A stretch of 64,000 bases of DNA from an uncultured Polaribacter sp. (lineage in GTDB: Bacteria > Bacteroidota > Bacteroidia > Flavobacteriales > Flavobacteriaceae), in assembly GCA_943788045.1 (NCBI GenBank), contig CALSOT010000005.1, positions 138,789-202,788 on the forward strand. Direction: 5' to 3'. The notes beneath the pieces are model-generated. The model saw nothing but the letters and a program-made list of their open reading frames with translations, did no database searches and was not told where the DNA came from. Positions 56,133 through 64,000 of the stretch are shown piece after piece (position 1 is the stretch's first letter; each line of letters opens with the position of its first letter). Both the position numbers and the translations under genes were made by a program.

Positions 56133-56921
56133 ATGACTATATTAGATAAAATAATCGCATTTAAAAAGAAGGAAATTGCTAAGATAAAAGCAGAAGTTCC
56201 TATTAAAAAATTAGTTGAAAGCCCAAGTTTTGGAAGAACTACTTTTTCATTAAAGAAGTCTTTATTAGAAGTTGGTTCTACGGGGATTATCGCAGAATAT
56301 AAACGTCAATCACCTTCTAAGGGAATTATTAACGACACAGCAACGATTGCTGAGGTAACTAATGGGTATTTAGATGCAAATGTAGCAGCACAATCTATTT
56401 TAACGGATACTTCTTTTTTTGGAGGAACCATGGCAGATTTAATGGAGGCGAGAGTTATCAATAAACAAAAGCCAATTTTAAGAAAAGATTTTATTATTGA
56501 TGGTTTTCAAATTGTAGAAGCCAAAGCTATTGGAGCAGATGTAATTTTATTAATAGCCGCTTGTTTAACATCCGAAGAATTAAAAAACTATGGAAATTTA
56601 GCTATAGATTTAGGAATGGAAGTTTTGTATGAGATTCATAATCAGCAAGATTTAGATAAAATCAATGATTTAGACAATAAAATTATCGGAATCAATAATA
56701 GAAATCTAAATACTTTTGAAGTTGATGTAGAGAATTCAATCAAATTGGCAAGTCAGATTCCTGATACTTGTATAAAAGTTTCAGAAAGCGGAATCTCTGA
56801 CCCAAAGATTATAACGGGATTAAAAGAATACGGTTTTCAGGGTTTCTTAATTGGTGAGAATTTCATGAAAGCAGAGAATCCTGGAGAAGCTTGTCAAGAG
56901 TTTATCGGTCAAATACGTTAA
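56133..56921 (+). CDS. trpC: Indole-3-glycerol phosphate synthase
   Basis: Closes the indole ring from 1-(2-carboxyphenylamino)-1-deoxyribulose 5-phosphate. The 262-residue TIM barrel has IIAEYKRQSPSKG (52-64) with Glu55 and Lys57, ILRKDFIID with the catalytic lysine, IGINNRNL and the C-terminal SESGI and FLIGENFM phosphate-binding segments. It is monofunctional; TrpF is encoded separately 86 nt downstream. Confidence 0.96.
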   Translation: MTILDKIIAFKKKEIAKIKAEVPIKKLVESPSFGRTTFSLKKSLLEVGSTGIIAEYKRQSPSKGIINDTATIAEVTNGYLDANVAAQSILTDTSFFGGTMADLMEARVINKQKPILRKDFIIDGFQIVEAKAIGADVILLIAACLTSEELKNYGNLAIDLGMEVLYEIHNQQDLDKINDLDNKIIGINNRNLNTFEVDVENSIKLASQIPDTCIKVSESGISDPKIITGLKEYGFQGFLIGENFMKAENPGEACQEFIGQIR

Positions 56922-57007
56922 AAAAGGATGGGTGGAGAATTATTTAGTGGGCTAAAATAAAATTATGTATAGTTTGAGAAAAAAAGACTTGGTTAAATAG
57001 TATACGT

Positions 57008-57697
57008 ATGAAACTTAAAGTTTGTGGAATGAAATATGTAGAAAATATCGAACAGATTGTTGGGTTAAAACCTGATTATTTGGGGTTTATTTTCTATGAA
57101 AAATCAAAAAGAAATTTTGAAGGAATTATTCCAGAATTTTCAAAATCCATAAAGAAAACGGGCGTTTTTGTCAATGAATATATTGAGATTATAATCTCTT
57201 TAGTTGAGGAATATCGATTAGATGCAATTCAATTACACGGAGATGAATCTCTAGAATATGTTGCCGATTTAAAAAATCAGTTGAAAGAGAGAAGAACCTT
57301 ATTTCTTGATGAAAATAAGCAGATAAAGAAGAAAAAAAATAAGCATTATATTTCTGAAAATGAAGTTGAACTTATTAAAGTCTTCGGAATTAAAGATGAG
57401 TTTAATTTTGATTATTTAAAACCGTATTTAGAGGTTGTCGATTTCTTTTTGTTTGACACAAAAGGAAAAGAAAGAGGAGGGAATGGTACAAAATTCGATT
57501 GGTCTATTTTAAAAAAATATCCTTTTAGAAAGCCTTTTTTTTTAAGTGGAGGAATTGGTTTAGAGGATGTTGAGGCGGTTCAGGAAATAATAAAATCTAA
57601 TTTGCCAATTTATGCGTTAGATATAAATAGTAAATTTGAACTAAAGCCAGGACTAAAAAATATTAATGAAGTTAAAAACTTTAAGAATACATTATAA
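57008..57697 (+). CDS. trpF: Phosphoribosylanthranilate isomerase
   Basis: Amadori-type isomerase, a TIM-barrel enzyme. The 229-residue protein starts MKLKVCGMK with the catalytic-base Cys6, has [19 protein letters not shown], and the catalytic acid in [12 protein letters not shown] followed by FFLSGGIG. Slightly longer than the usual 205 residues, with extra lysine-rich loop KKKKNKHYI. One base separates its stop from the trpB ATG. Confidence 0.95.
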   Translation: MKLKVCGMKYVENIEQIVGLKPDYLGFIFYEKSKRNFEGIIPEFSKSIKKTGVFVNEYIEIIISLVEEYRLDAIQLHGDESLEYVADLKNQLKERRTLFLDENKQIKKKKNKHYISENEVELIKVFGIKDEFNFDYLKPYLEVVDFFLFDTKGKERGGNGTKFDWSILKKYPFRKPFFLSGGIGLEDVEAVQEIIKSNLPIYALDINSKFELKPGLKNINEVKNFKNTL

Positions 57698-57698
57698 T

Positions 57699-58883
57699 AT
57701 GAAGTCAAAATTTCAACCAGACAAAAATGGATATTTTGGACAATTTGGAGGTGCATTTATCCCCGAGTTATTATATCCAAATGTAAAGGAGTTACAAGAT
57801 AATTATATTCAAATTATCGAATCTGATGAGTTTCAAAAGGAATACAAATCTTTATTAAAAGATTATGTTGGTCGTCCAACACCCTTGTATTTAGCAAAGC
57901 GTTTGTCTGAGAAGTATGGTGCGCATATTTATTTAAAACGCGAAGATTTAAATCATACTGGAGCACATAAAGTAAATAATACTATTGGTCAAATTTTAAT
58001 TGCTCAGAAATTAGGGAAAACTAAGATTATTGCGGAAACAGGGGCGGGGCAGCATGGAGTTGCAACTGCAACAGTTTGTGCTTTAATGGGATTAGAATGT
58101 ACTGTATTTATGGGTGAAAAAGACATTGTGCGTCAAGCACCAAATGTTGCCAGAATGAAAATGTTAGGTGCAAAAGTAGTGTCCGCAACAAGTGGATCTA
58201 AAACTTTAAAAGATGCTACAAATGAAGCGATTCGTTATTGGATTCAAAACCCAGAAACTTTTTATTTAATTGGCTCTGTTGTTGGTCCGCATCCACATCC
58301 AGATATGGTTGCTCGTCTACAAGCTATTATTTCTGAAGAAATGAAATGGCAATTAAAAGAGAAAACAGGTAAAGAAAATCCAGATACAATTATAGCTTGT
58401 GTTGGAGGTGGAAGTAATGCTGCCGGAGCTTTTTATCATTATATGGATGATAAAGAAGTAGAGTTAATTGCAGTTGAAGCTGCAGGTTTAGGTGTAAAGT
58501 CTGGTGAAAGTGCTGCTACTTCTCAGTTAGGAGAAGTTGGGATTATTCATGGAGCTAAAACCATTTTAATGCAAGATGAATATGGACAAATTGTTGAACC
58601 ATATTCTATTTCTGCAGGTTTAGATTACCCGGGAGTAGGCCCTTTACACGCTTTTTTATATGAAAGTAAACGTGCGAAATTTATGAATGCAACTGATAAA
58701 GAGGCTTTAGTTGCTGCATATGAATTAACAAAGATTGAAGGAATTATTCCTGCTTTAGAAACGGCTCATGCATTAGCCGTTTTGCCAAAAATAAAGTTTA
58801 AAAAAGACCAGGTTGTTGTGGTTAATTTATCTGGTAGAGGAGATAAAGATTTAGAAACTTATATCAAACATTTAGAAGACTAG
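57699..58883 (+). CDS. trpB: Tryptophan synthase beta chain
   Basis: Condenses indole with serine. From the ATG at 57699 ([18 protein letters not shown]) the protein has 394 residues; the frame is open further upstream but those codons lie inside trpF. PLP lysine Lys91 in [27 protein letters not shown] and LSGRGDKD are standard TrpB1 motifs. It is followed by trpA after 3 nt, as expected for an alpha2beta2 complex. Confidence 0.97.
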   Translation: MKSKFQPDKNGYFGQFGGAFIPELLYPNVKELQDNYIQIIESDEFQKEYKSLLKDYVGRPTPLYLAKRLSEKYGAHIYLKREDLNHTGAHKVNNTIGQILIAQKLGKTKIIAETGAGQHGVATATVCALMGLECTVFMGEKDIVRQAPNVARMKMLGAKVVSATSGSKTLKDATNEAIRYWIQNPETFYLIGSVVGPHPHPDMVARLQAIISEEMKWQLKEKTGKENPDTIIACVGGGSNAAGAFYHYMDDKEVELIAVEAAGLGVKSGESAATSQLGEVGIIHGAKTILMQDEYGQIVEPYSISAGLDYPGVGPLHAFLYESKRAKFMNATDKEALVAAYELTKIEGIIPALETAHALAVLPKIKFKKDQVVVVNLSGRGDKDLETYIKHLED

Positions 58884-58886
58884 GTT

Positions 58887-59654
58887 ATGAATTCAATCCA
58901 AGAATTATTTCAAAAAAAAGATAAAGAATTACTATCAATATATTTTACTTGTGGATATCCAAAGTTAGAGGATACTACTCATGTAATTTCAGCATTAGAA
59001 GAAAGTGGCGTGGATTTTATTGAGGTTGGCTTACCTTATTCAGATCCTTTAGCAGACGGGCCAACTATACAATATAGTAGCCAGCGTGCTTTGGAAAACG
59101 GAGTGAATTTAGATGTTATTTTTGAACAATTATCTACCATTAAAAAAACCAATAAAACGCCTCTAGTTTTAATGGGGTATTTAAATCAGATGCTTAAATA
59201 TGGTGAAGAAAAATTCTGCCAGAAGGCAGTTGATTGTGGAATAGATACATTAATTTTTCCAGATTTACCAATGGTTGAATTTGAAAATCATTATAAAGAA
59301 TTATTTGATAAATACGGACTTACAAATGTATTTTTAATTACACCTCACACATCAAATGAGAGAATTAGAAAAATAGATTCCTATTCAAAAGCATTTATAT
59401 ATGTAGTAGCTTCTGCATCTATTACTGGTGCAAAAGGCGATATATCTAATAATCAAGTTCTTTATTTTGAGAGGATAAAAGCGATGAACTTAAAAAGTAA
59501 GTTAATTATAGGTTTCGGAATTTCAGACAAACAAACCTTTAAGACGGCTTGTGAATATGCAAATGGAACAATAATTGGTTCTGCTTTTATAAAAAGTTTA
59601 GGTAATAATGGTATCGGTAAGATTAACGATTTTATAAAACCAATAATTTCATAA
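58887..59654 (+). CDS. trpA: Tryptophan synthase alpha chain
   Basis: Releases indole from indole-3-glycerol phosphate. The 255-residue TIM barrel has FIEVGLPYSDPLADGPTIQ with catalytic Glu46 and Asp57 (equivalents of Glu49 and Asp60), VASASITGAKG and IGFGIS phosphate-binding loops. It is the last gene of the operon and is followed by a strong terminator. Confidence 0.96.
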   Translation: MNSIQELFQKKDKELLSIYFTCGYPKLEDTTHVISALEESGVDFIEVGLPYSDPLADGPTIQYSSQRALENGVNLDVIFEQLSTIKKTNKTPLVLMGYLNQMLKYGEEKFCQKAVDCGIDTLIFPDLPMVEFENHYKELFDKYGLTNVFLITPHTSNERIRKIDSYSKAFIYVVASASITGAKGDISNNQVLYFERIKAMNLKSKLIIGFGISDKQTFKTACEYANGTIIGSAFIKSLGNNGIGKINDFIKPIIS

Positions 59655-59660
59655 AAATAA

Positions 59661-59695
59661 AAAAAGCGAAACTCATTGAGTTTCGCTTTTTTTGT
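59661..59695 (+). terminator. Terminator of the trp operon
   Basis: 15-bp perfect stem (59661-59675 with 59679-59693, core GCGAAACTC / GAGTTTCGC), loop ATT and T-run; symmetric enough to serve the convergent FKBP gene too. Confidence 0.9.
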
Positions 59696-59711
59696 GAGTT
59701 GTTACATTTGT

Positions 59712-60557
59712 TTAGTTTACACTAATTAGTTTTACATCGAAGATTAAAACTGAAGCTCCGGGAATAGAACCATTTCCGTTAATTCCATAACCTAAATTAT
59801 AAGGGATTAATAAAATTCCATCTCCGCCCTCTTTAAAAAGTGGAATACCTTCTGTCCAGCCCGCAATTACTTGATTCAATCCAAAAGAAATTCCAACAGA
59901 ATTACTTTGATCAAAAACATTTCCGTCTAAGAAATAGCCTTTGTATGCTACAGTTACATTTGAGGAACTTGTTGGTCTCGTGCCTGTACCTTCATTATTA
60001 ATTACATAATATAAGCCAGAATCGGTTTTGGTTGCATTTAAATTATTGTCTTCAATATATTTTAAAATTGTGGCTTCGTTTTCGGCTTCATAATCAGGAT
60101 AAACTGCTGTAACAGTAATTTCAAAAATTAGTACAGCTCCTGAAGGAATTGATCCACTCACATCTCCAACACTTCCAAAGGCTAGGCTTGAGGGAATTAT
60201 TAAAATTCCATCTCCGCCTTCTTTAAAAAGTTGAATTCCCTCTTTTAAACCAATAATAACTTTACTTAAATCTATTGTTGTGGACTCTCCTTCACCAAAA
60301 CTAGTTCCATCTAAAAGAGTTCCTTTGTATTCTATATTTACGATCGAGCTTTCAACAGCTCTACTTCCTGTACCTTCATTGTTAATAATGTAATATAATC
60401 CAGATTCTGTTTTTTGAGGCGTTAGGTTATTTTGTAAAATATAGTCTTGAATTTCAGTCTCATTTATAGTATTATAGTCAATAAATTTTTCGTCAGAAGA
60501 TGAAGAACAAGAAGTGAGAAGAAGTATTGAGAAAAATAGATATAAGTATGATTTCAT
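59712..60557 (-). CDS. Lipoprotein with two tandem FKBP-type peptidyl-prolyl isomerase domains
   Basis: A 281-residue lipoprotein from the ATG at 60557 (lipobox LLTSC, Cys17). A longer frame to 60599 lacks signal-peptide logic. It contains an internal duplication: ESGLYYIINNEGTG (51-64) with FKBP domain 69-152, and DSGLYYVINNEGTG (179-192) with domain 199-280. The second domain keeps active-site residues (YKG, Phe215-Asp216, Trp234, IPYNLGYG). The first has Gly88 in place of the Asp and Leu104 in place of the Trp, so it is probably weak or inactive as an isomerase. It acts in the periplasm, helping folding of exported proteins. Confidence 0.92.
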   Translation of the reverse strand: MKSYLYLFFSILLLTSCSSSSDEKFIDYNTINETEIQDYILQNNLTPQKTESGLYYIINNEGTGSRAVESSIVNIEYKGTLLDGTSFGEGESTTIDLSKVIIGLKEGIQLFKEGGDGILIIPSSLAFGSVGDVSGSIPSGAVLIFEITVTAVYPDYEAENEATILKYIEDNNLNATKTDSGLYYVINNEGTGTRPTSSSNVTVAYKGYFLDGNVFDQSNSVGISFGLNQVIAGWTEGIPLFKEGGDGILLIPYNLGYGINGNGSIPGASVLIFDVKLISVN

Positions 60558-60806
60558 TTTATGTGTTTTTTTAATGTGGCGAATATAAAAGAAATACAAA
60601 TCATTCTATAATTTCAAAATACAAATTAATCATAAATTATCTTAAATTAGATAATAAGTTTTCTAGTAGTTCACTTGCTAACGGAGAATTAGATATTGCA
60701 ACAAAAAATTATGAAGATTATTTTAATAATCTATCCACTCAGAGAGATAAAGAAATTGTAAAAGGATTTTCTATTTCTACTGAAGTATTTAAATAGAAGT
60801 TAAGTT

Positions 60807-62570
60807 TTACAAATCAAACTTATAAGCGATACCTCCTAAAATTTGAAAACCTTGAGTGTTAAAGTTGGCAAAACGTTGGTAATCTGTGTTTAAAATGTTG
60901 TTCAGTTTTATAAATGTAGAAAATTTATCATTAAAATGATAGCCTCCATTAACATTGACATCAACAAAAGAATCAATTATTTCAATTTTACTCACAGCAG
61001 AGGGAAATTGACTGCTATATAATCCATCTTTTCTTTCACTAACATAGAAAACATCCGCGTTCGCAAACCATTTATTTTTTTTATATTTTGTAGAAATAGA
61101 TGTTTCTATTGTGGGTAAGTTCCATGCCTCTGTTGCATTTTCTAATTTGTAAATATTGTATGTTCCCTGTAAACCAAAGGATAAATTATTTGAATAATCG
61201 TATTCTATTTCTGTAAATATAGAGGTTGTTTTAACATCATCGTAATAAACATTAAAAGAATTTCCATATTCATAACCTTTTAAAGTTGTTCCATTTACAG
61301 AATTATTTGTTCCATCAGATTTAGATGCATTCCTTAAAAATAGAGGTTTATCTTCTTCTTTCTTATAGCTCGCTTTGATGTTAAAGCCTAGGTTATTATT
61401 TATTTTTCCATTAAAACCAACAAATAAATTTAATTTTTCTAAAGTCTGAGTTATTAAAAGTGTTGGAGAAATATATGGGTTTTCTTCAGAAAAACCTTTG
61501 TACGTATTTGTCTTTAAATCACCGGTAACTCCTCCGTAAATATTTAGATAATTTTTTACTATTCCTCCTTCTAAATAAACATCTGGCAGTATAAAACTAT
61601 TTGTAACGTCATTTTTATTATCAAAAGATGCTGTCAATTTTATCCCTGTTTTTAACAGAAAGTTTCCATATTTTATTTTGTATTCAGGATTCAACTCAAT
61701 TGTAGTTGTAGAATACTCCATTCGATTGAGGTCTTTATAGCTATTTTTAAATTCTCCTTTTAAATATTCTGCGCTAGTTTTTATAGAAATATCATTTAGT
61801 TTCGGGTTCAAAAAAGTTAGTGGTAAATCTATTTTTGTATCGAATTTCACAAAAATTTCTGAGCTATTGAAGCTTTCAGTAAAATAAAAACCTTTAATTC
61901 TACCATAATCTATATATGAATCTGTAAAATCAAATTCTCCGATCAATTCAAAATAATTATAAACTTGTTCTTCAATAATAGTGTTTGTTATTGGTTCAGT
62001 GAAACTGATCTTAGGTAAACCATACCAGTTGTATGTGTCTCTTTCAGAGTTCAAGCTTACTTTCCAGTCGAAATAACGATCATACTTTTTGTAAAATGCA
62101 CCAACATTAAAATTGGAAAAATTAGTATTTAAAATTGAGTTTTCAATATTTTCCTGAGCTGCTAAATATTTTGCATAAAATCCAATTTCATTTTTAAAAC
62201 GTGTACTATGATGTAAAAAAGCATCAAAAAAAGGTGTTGTGTAATTACCAAAGCCAGCTGCTACGTAGTTTTTATAAATACGCTCTTTAACCCCAATATC
62301 AATACCTTTAACACCTCCACTTTTGGGAATAAAAGTTGATGCTACGGGTGCTGAAAAAATAGTGTATTTTAATTTTTTTTTATTATTCTTTTTTAGCAAT
62401 TTTATTTTTGGATTTTTTTTAATCTTTTTAGCATCTGCAATTTTTGGGTTGTATTTAGTTACAATATTTACAACCTCTGTTTTTACAGTGTCTTTTACTA
62501 CTTCCTTTTTTTGAGCGTTTATACTTAAAAAAATAAAAGATGTTAAAAATAATGTGAAACCTTTTTTCAT
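60807..62570 (-). CDS. Outer-membrane beta-barrel protein, TonB-dependent-receptor-like
   Basis: A 587-residue exported protein with signal peptide MKKGFTLFLTSFIFLSINA before QKK. A lysine-rich linker (about 20-70) is followed by alternating amphipathic strands throughout and a C-terminus FQILGGIAYKFDL typical of TonB-dependent-receptor barrels (NILNTDYQRFANFNTQG segment). No plug domain or TonB box is seen, so it is a barrel-only relative. Its ATG overlaps the stop of the TPR gene by one base, so the two are translationally coupled and may form an envelope complex. Confidence 0.82.
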   Translation of the reverse strand: MKKGFTLFLTSFIFLSINAQKKEVVKDTVKTEVVNIVTKYNPKIADAKKIKKNPKIKLLKKNNKKKLKYTIFSAPVASTFIPKSGGVKGIDIGVKERIYKNYVAAGFGNYTTPFFDAFLHHSTRFKNEIGFYAKYLAAQENIENSILNTNFSNFNVGAFYKKYDRYFDWKVSLNSERDTYNWYGLPKISFTEPITNTIIEEQVYNYFELIGEFDFTDSYIDYGRIKGFYFTESFNSSEIFVKFDTKIDLPLTFLNPKLNDISIKTSAEYLKGEFKNSYKDLNRMEYSTTTIELNPEYKIKYGNFLLKTGIKLTASFDNKNDVTNSFILPDVYLEGGIVKNYLNIYGGVTGDLKTNTYKGFSEENPYISPTLLITQTLEKLNLFVGFNGKINNNLGFNIKASYKKEEDKPLFLRNASKSDGTNNSVNGTTLKGYEYGNSFNVYYDDVKTTSIFTEIEYDYSNNLSFGLQGTYNIYKLENATEAWNLPTIETSISTKYKKNKWFANADVFYVSERKDGLYSSQFPSAVSKIEIIDSFVDVNVNGGYHFNDKFSTFIKLNNILNTDYQRFANFNTQGFQILGGIAYKFDL

Positions 62571-64000
62571 TAAATTTTCTTCTTTTTAGAGTCTTTGTTA
62601 TCTGTGATTTTCTCTTCTATAGGGGTTACAGAATTATTCGTTTTGGCTTCGTTTTCTTTAATTTTTTTTAATTCTATTTGAGCTTCTTCAACAAGATCTT
62701 TAAATTGTTTAAAGTTTTTGATAATATTTTCAAAAACAAAATTAGCTTGATATACATCCTTTAAACCATAATAATTTTTACCCATTATAATGTAGCTTTT
62801 TACCGCCCAATACTTGTAGGAAGAGTAATTTGCTATCAAATCTTGAACAACCTTGTTCGCCTCTGCATATTCTTTTTGTTGATTTTTAAAGAATGCGTTA
62901 TAATAAAGAGCTTCTGCTTTTAAAACACCAGAAGCATTTATTTCTAACTCTGTATAATATTCTTCAGCAGTATAAAAGTCATCGTTTTTTAAAGAAGTTC
63001 TTGCAATAATTATTTTAGCATCATTCTCTAACTTAGGGTCTAATTTATCTTTTAAAAGAATTTTTTTTCCGTATTCTAAGGCTAAATCAAAAGACTCGGT
63101 TTCATAATATCCTTTCATCAAATTACTCTGTGAAAATAATATGTTCGCAGTTGTATAAGCTTCTTGCTCAAGTCTCTTTAGTAGAGGTAGTGCATTATTA
63201 AACTCATCTTTTTCTAGAAAAATTTGTGAGAGCTTACTCAAAGAATCCTCACTAAACTCATTTCGCCCTTCTTTTAAAACAATTTGATAATATGGAATGG
63301 CTTTATCAAATTTTTTCATTTTATGTAAGATGTCTGCTAAATAATAATTTGCTTTCAACTTATGAATTCCGTCAGGAAAAGACTGCACATATTTTGTTAA
63401 GCTTTTAACAATATTGACGTATTTTTTAGCTTCAAAATACTTTTTTTCGGCAACTGCGAAAGTTGTGTTGTCGAGATCTGAATTGGTGACATTAATAAAT
63501 TTTAAGGTTTTAACCCAACTTATATAAGCATCTAAATTATCATCATCAATATAAATGTTTTTTGCATTTGCAGCGGCTTCAAAAGCATCAGGAGAATTAG
63601 GAAACTCTCTTGTAGTTCGCTTAAATTTTTCTAAAGCTTTTTGATTTTGGTTATCATTGTAATATAACAATCCTTGACGCACTAGAGCCTTTGGTATAAA
63701 AACACTACTAGGATATTTTTCTATCAATTGATTAAAAGCTAAATGGGCTTTTTTATTGTTTTTTGTAATAGTATATGTATTTGCTAGTTGGAACAATGCG
63801 TCATCTATTAAAATGGAAGTTTCATATTCATTTATAACAATAGAGAGTGCTTTTATTTTTGATTTATTGTCTTCTAAAAAGCCATAACCCATTCCTATTT
63901 GATATTGCGCATAATCTGAACTGGAACCAAAGTTTTGTAATACTTTTTGATAAGATTCAATAGCTTGGTTATAATTTCTTATTGCAAAATAGCTATCACC
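62570..64000 (-). CDS. Tetratricopeptide-repeat protein, 3' part (runs off window end)
   Basis: Open on the minus strand from the window edge to a stop at 62570; 476 codons are visible and the start lies beyond the window. The internal Met at 63892 is not the true start, because TPR sequence continues upstream (GDSYFAIRNYNQAIESYQKV). Repeats of about 34-40 residues are visible throughout, e.g. ALFQLANTYTITKNNKKAHLAF, ALVRQGLLYYNDNQNQKALEKF (in part) and ANYYLADILHKMKKFDKAIPYY (in part). The C-terminus is polar and Lys/Glu-rich. It is upstream of and coupled to the beta-barrel gene. Confidence 0.9.
   Translation of the reverse strand, partial: GDSYFAIRNYNQAIESYQKVLQNFGSSSDYAQYQIGMGYGFLEDNKSKIKALSIVINEYETSILIDDALFQLANTYTITKNNKKAHLAFNQLIEKYPSSVFIPKALVRQGLLYYNDNQNQKALEKFKRTTREFPNSPDAFEAAANAKNIYIDDDNLDAYISWVKTLKFINVTNSDLDNTTFAVAEKKYFEAKKYVNIVKSLTKYVQSFPDGIHKLKANYYLADILHKMKKFDKAIPYYQIVLKEGRNEFSEDSLSKLSQIFLEKDEFNNALPLLKRLEQEAYTTANILFSQSNLMKGYYETESFDLALEYGKKILLKDKLDPKLENDAKIIIARTSLKNDDFYTAEEYYTELEINASGVLKAEALYYNAFFKNQQKEYAEANKVVQDLIANYSSYKYWAVKSYIIMGKNYYGLKDVYQANFVFENIIKNFKQFKDLVEEAQIELKKIKENEAKTNNSVTPIEEKITDNKDSKKKKI

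Overview
The window looks like a chromosome segment of a marine-type Flavobacteriaceae (Bacteroidota), something like Polaribacter, Tenacibaculum or their relatives; the genus is inference. The reasons are: very A+T-rich DNA; promoters with the Bacteroidota -7 box TAnnTTTG and almost no Shine-Dalgarno sequences; a flavobacterial mraZ-to-ftsZ division cluster; a SecDF fusion; an HPRT-adenylate kinase fusion; many flavobacterial lipoproteins and beta-barrels. I saw no rRNA, tRNA, CRISPR array, insertion sequence or phage gene. It is almost entirely core genome.

Layout. 1-3.6 kb: 5' part of a DUF547 gene, fabD, then galE and a DegT-type sugar aminotransferase. 3.6-9.6 kb: penicillin-acylase-family protein, a frameshifted aldehyde dehydrogenase, RluA-type pseudouridine synthase, EngB GTPase, alpha/beta hydrolase. 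9.7-25.2 kb: dcw cluster in the order mraZ, rsmH, ftsL-like, ftsI, murE, mraY, murD, ftsW, murG, murC, ftsQ, ftsA, ftsZ, preceded by three GTGG boxes at exact 10-bp spacing (probable MraZ operator). ftsZ is frameshifted before its long C-terminal tail. 25.4-26.0 kb: outer-membrane barrel gene behind a near-perfect sigma-54 promoter. 26.3-33.4 kb: aspartate aminotransferase, desaturase, rsmG, a possible Fe/2OG-like protein, lysS, a candidate free-standing small RNA of about 110 nt, and a DUF456 protein. 33.5-36.1 kb: BlaI/BlaR-like pair plus a related lipoprotein. 36.2-46.7 kb, minus strand: obgE, hpt-adk fusion, secDF (frameshifted), an unknown protein, mdh, DUF6588 barrel, gyrB. 47.3-52.5 kb: Asn-tRNA amidotransferase operon gatC-like, gatA, gatB::aspS. 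52.5-59.7 kb: complete trp operon trpE-G-D-(small membrane protein)-C-F-B-A. 59.7-64 kb: two-domain FKBP lipoprotein, beta-barrel and TPR protein (the last cut by the window end).

The most striking find is the gat operon. GatB is fused in frame to a full-length bacterial AspRS, so one polypeptide holds both the enzyme that charges Asp onto tRNA and part of the enzyme that amidates it. In front of the operon I read a 15-codon leader peptide with nine Asn codons (MINNNNNRNFNNPNC), a Bacteroidota promoter 18 nt upstream, and a terminator that competes with an antiterminator. This is a ribosome-stalling attenuator that would sense Asn-tRNA(Asn), and it independently supports Asn-tRNA(Asn) as the product of the operon. 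The next operon, trp, has the same architecture with a Trp-Trp-Trp leader (MKNNANFTWWWSSLNL). The two attenuators sit 5.2 kb apart and validate each other.

Three single-base frameshifts (aldehyde dehydrogenase, ftsZ, secDF), two of them in genes expected to be essential, suggest residual indel errors in the sequence rather than real gene decay; this is inference.
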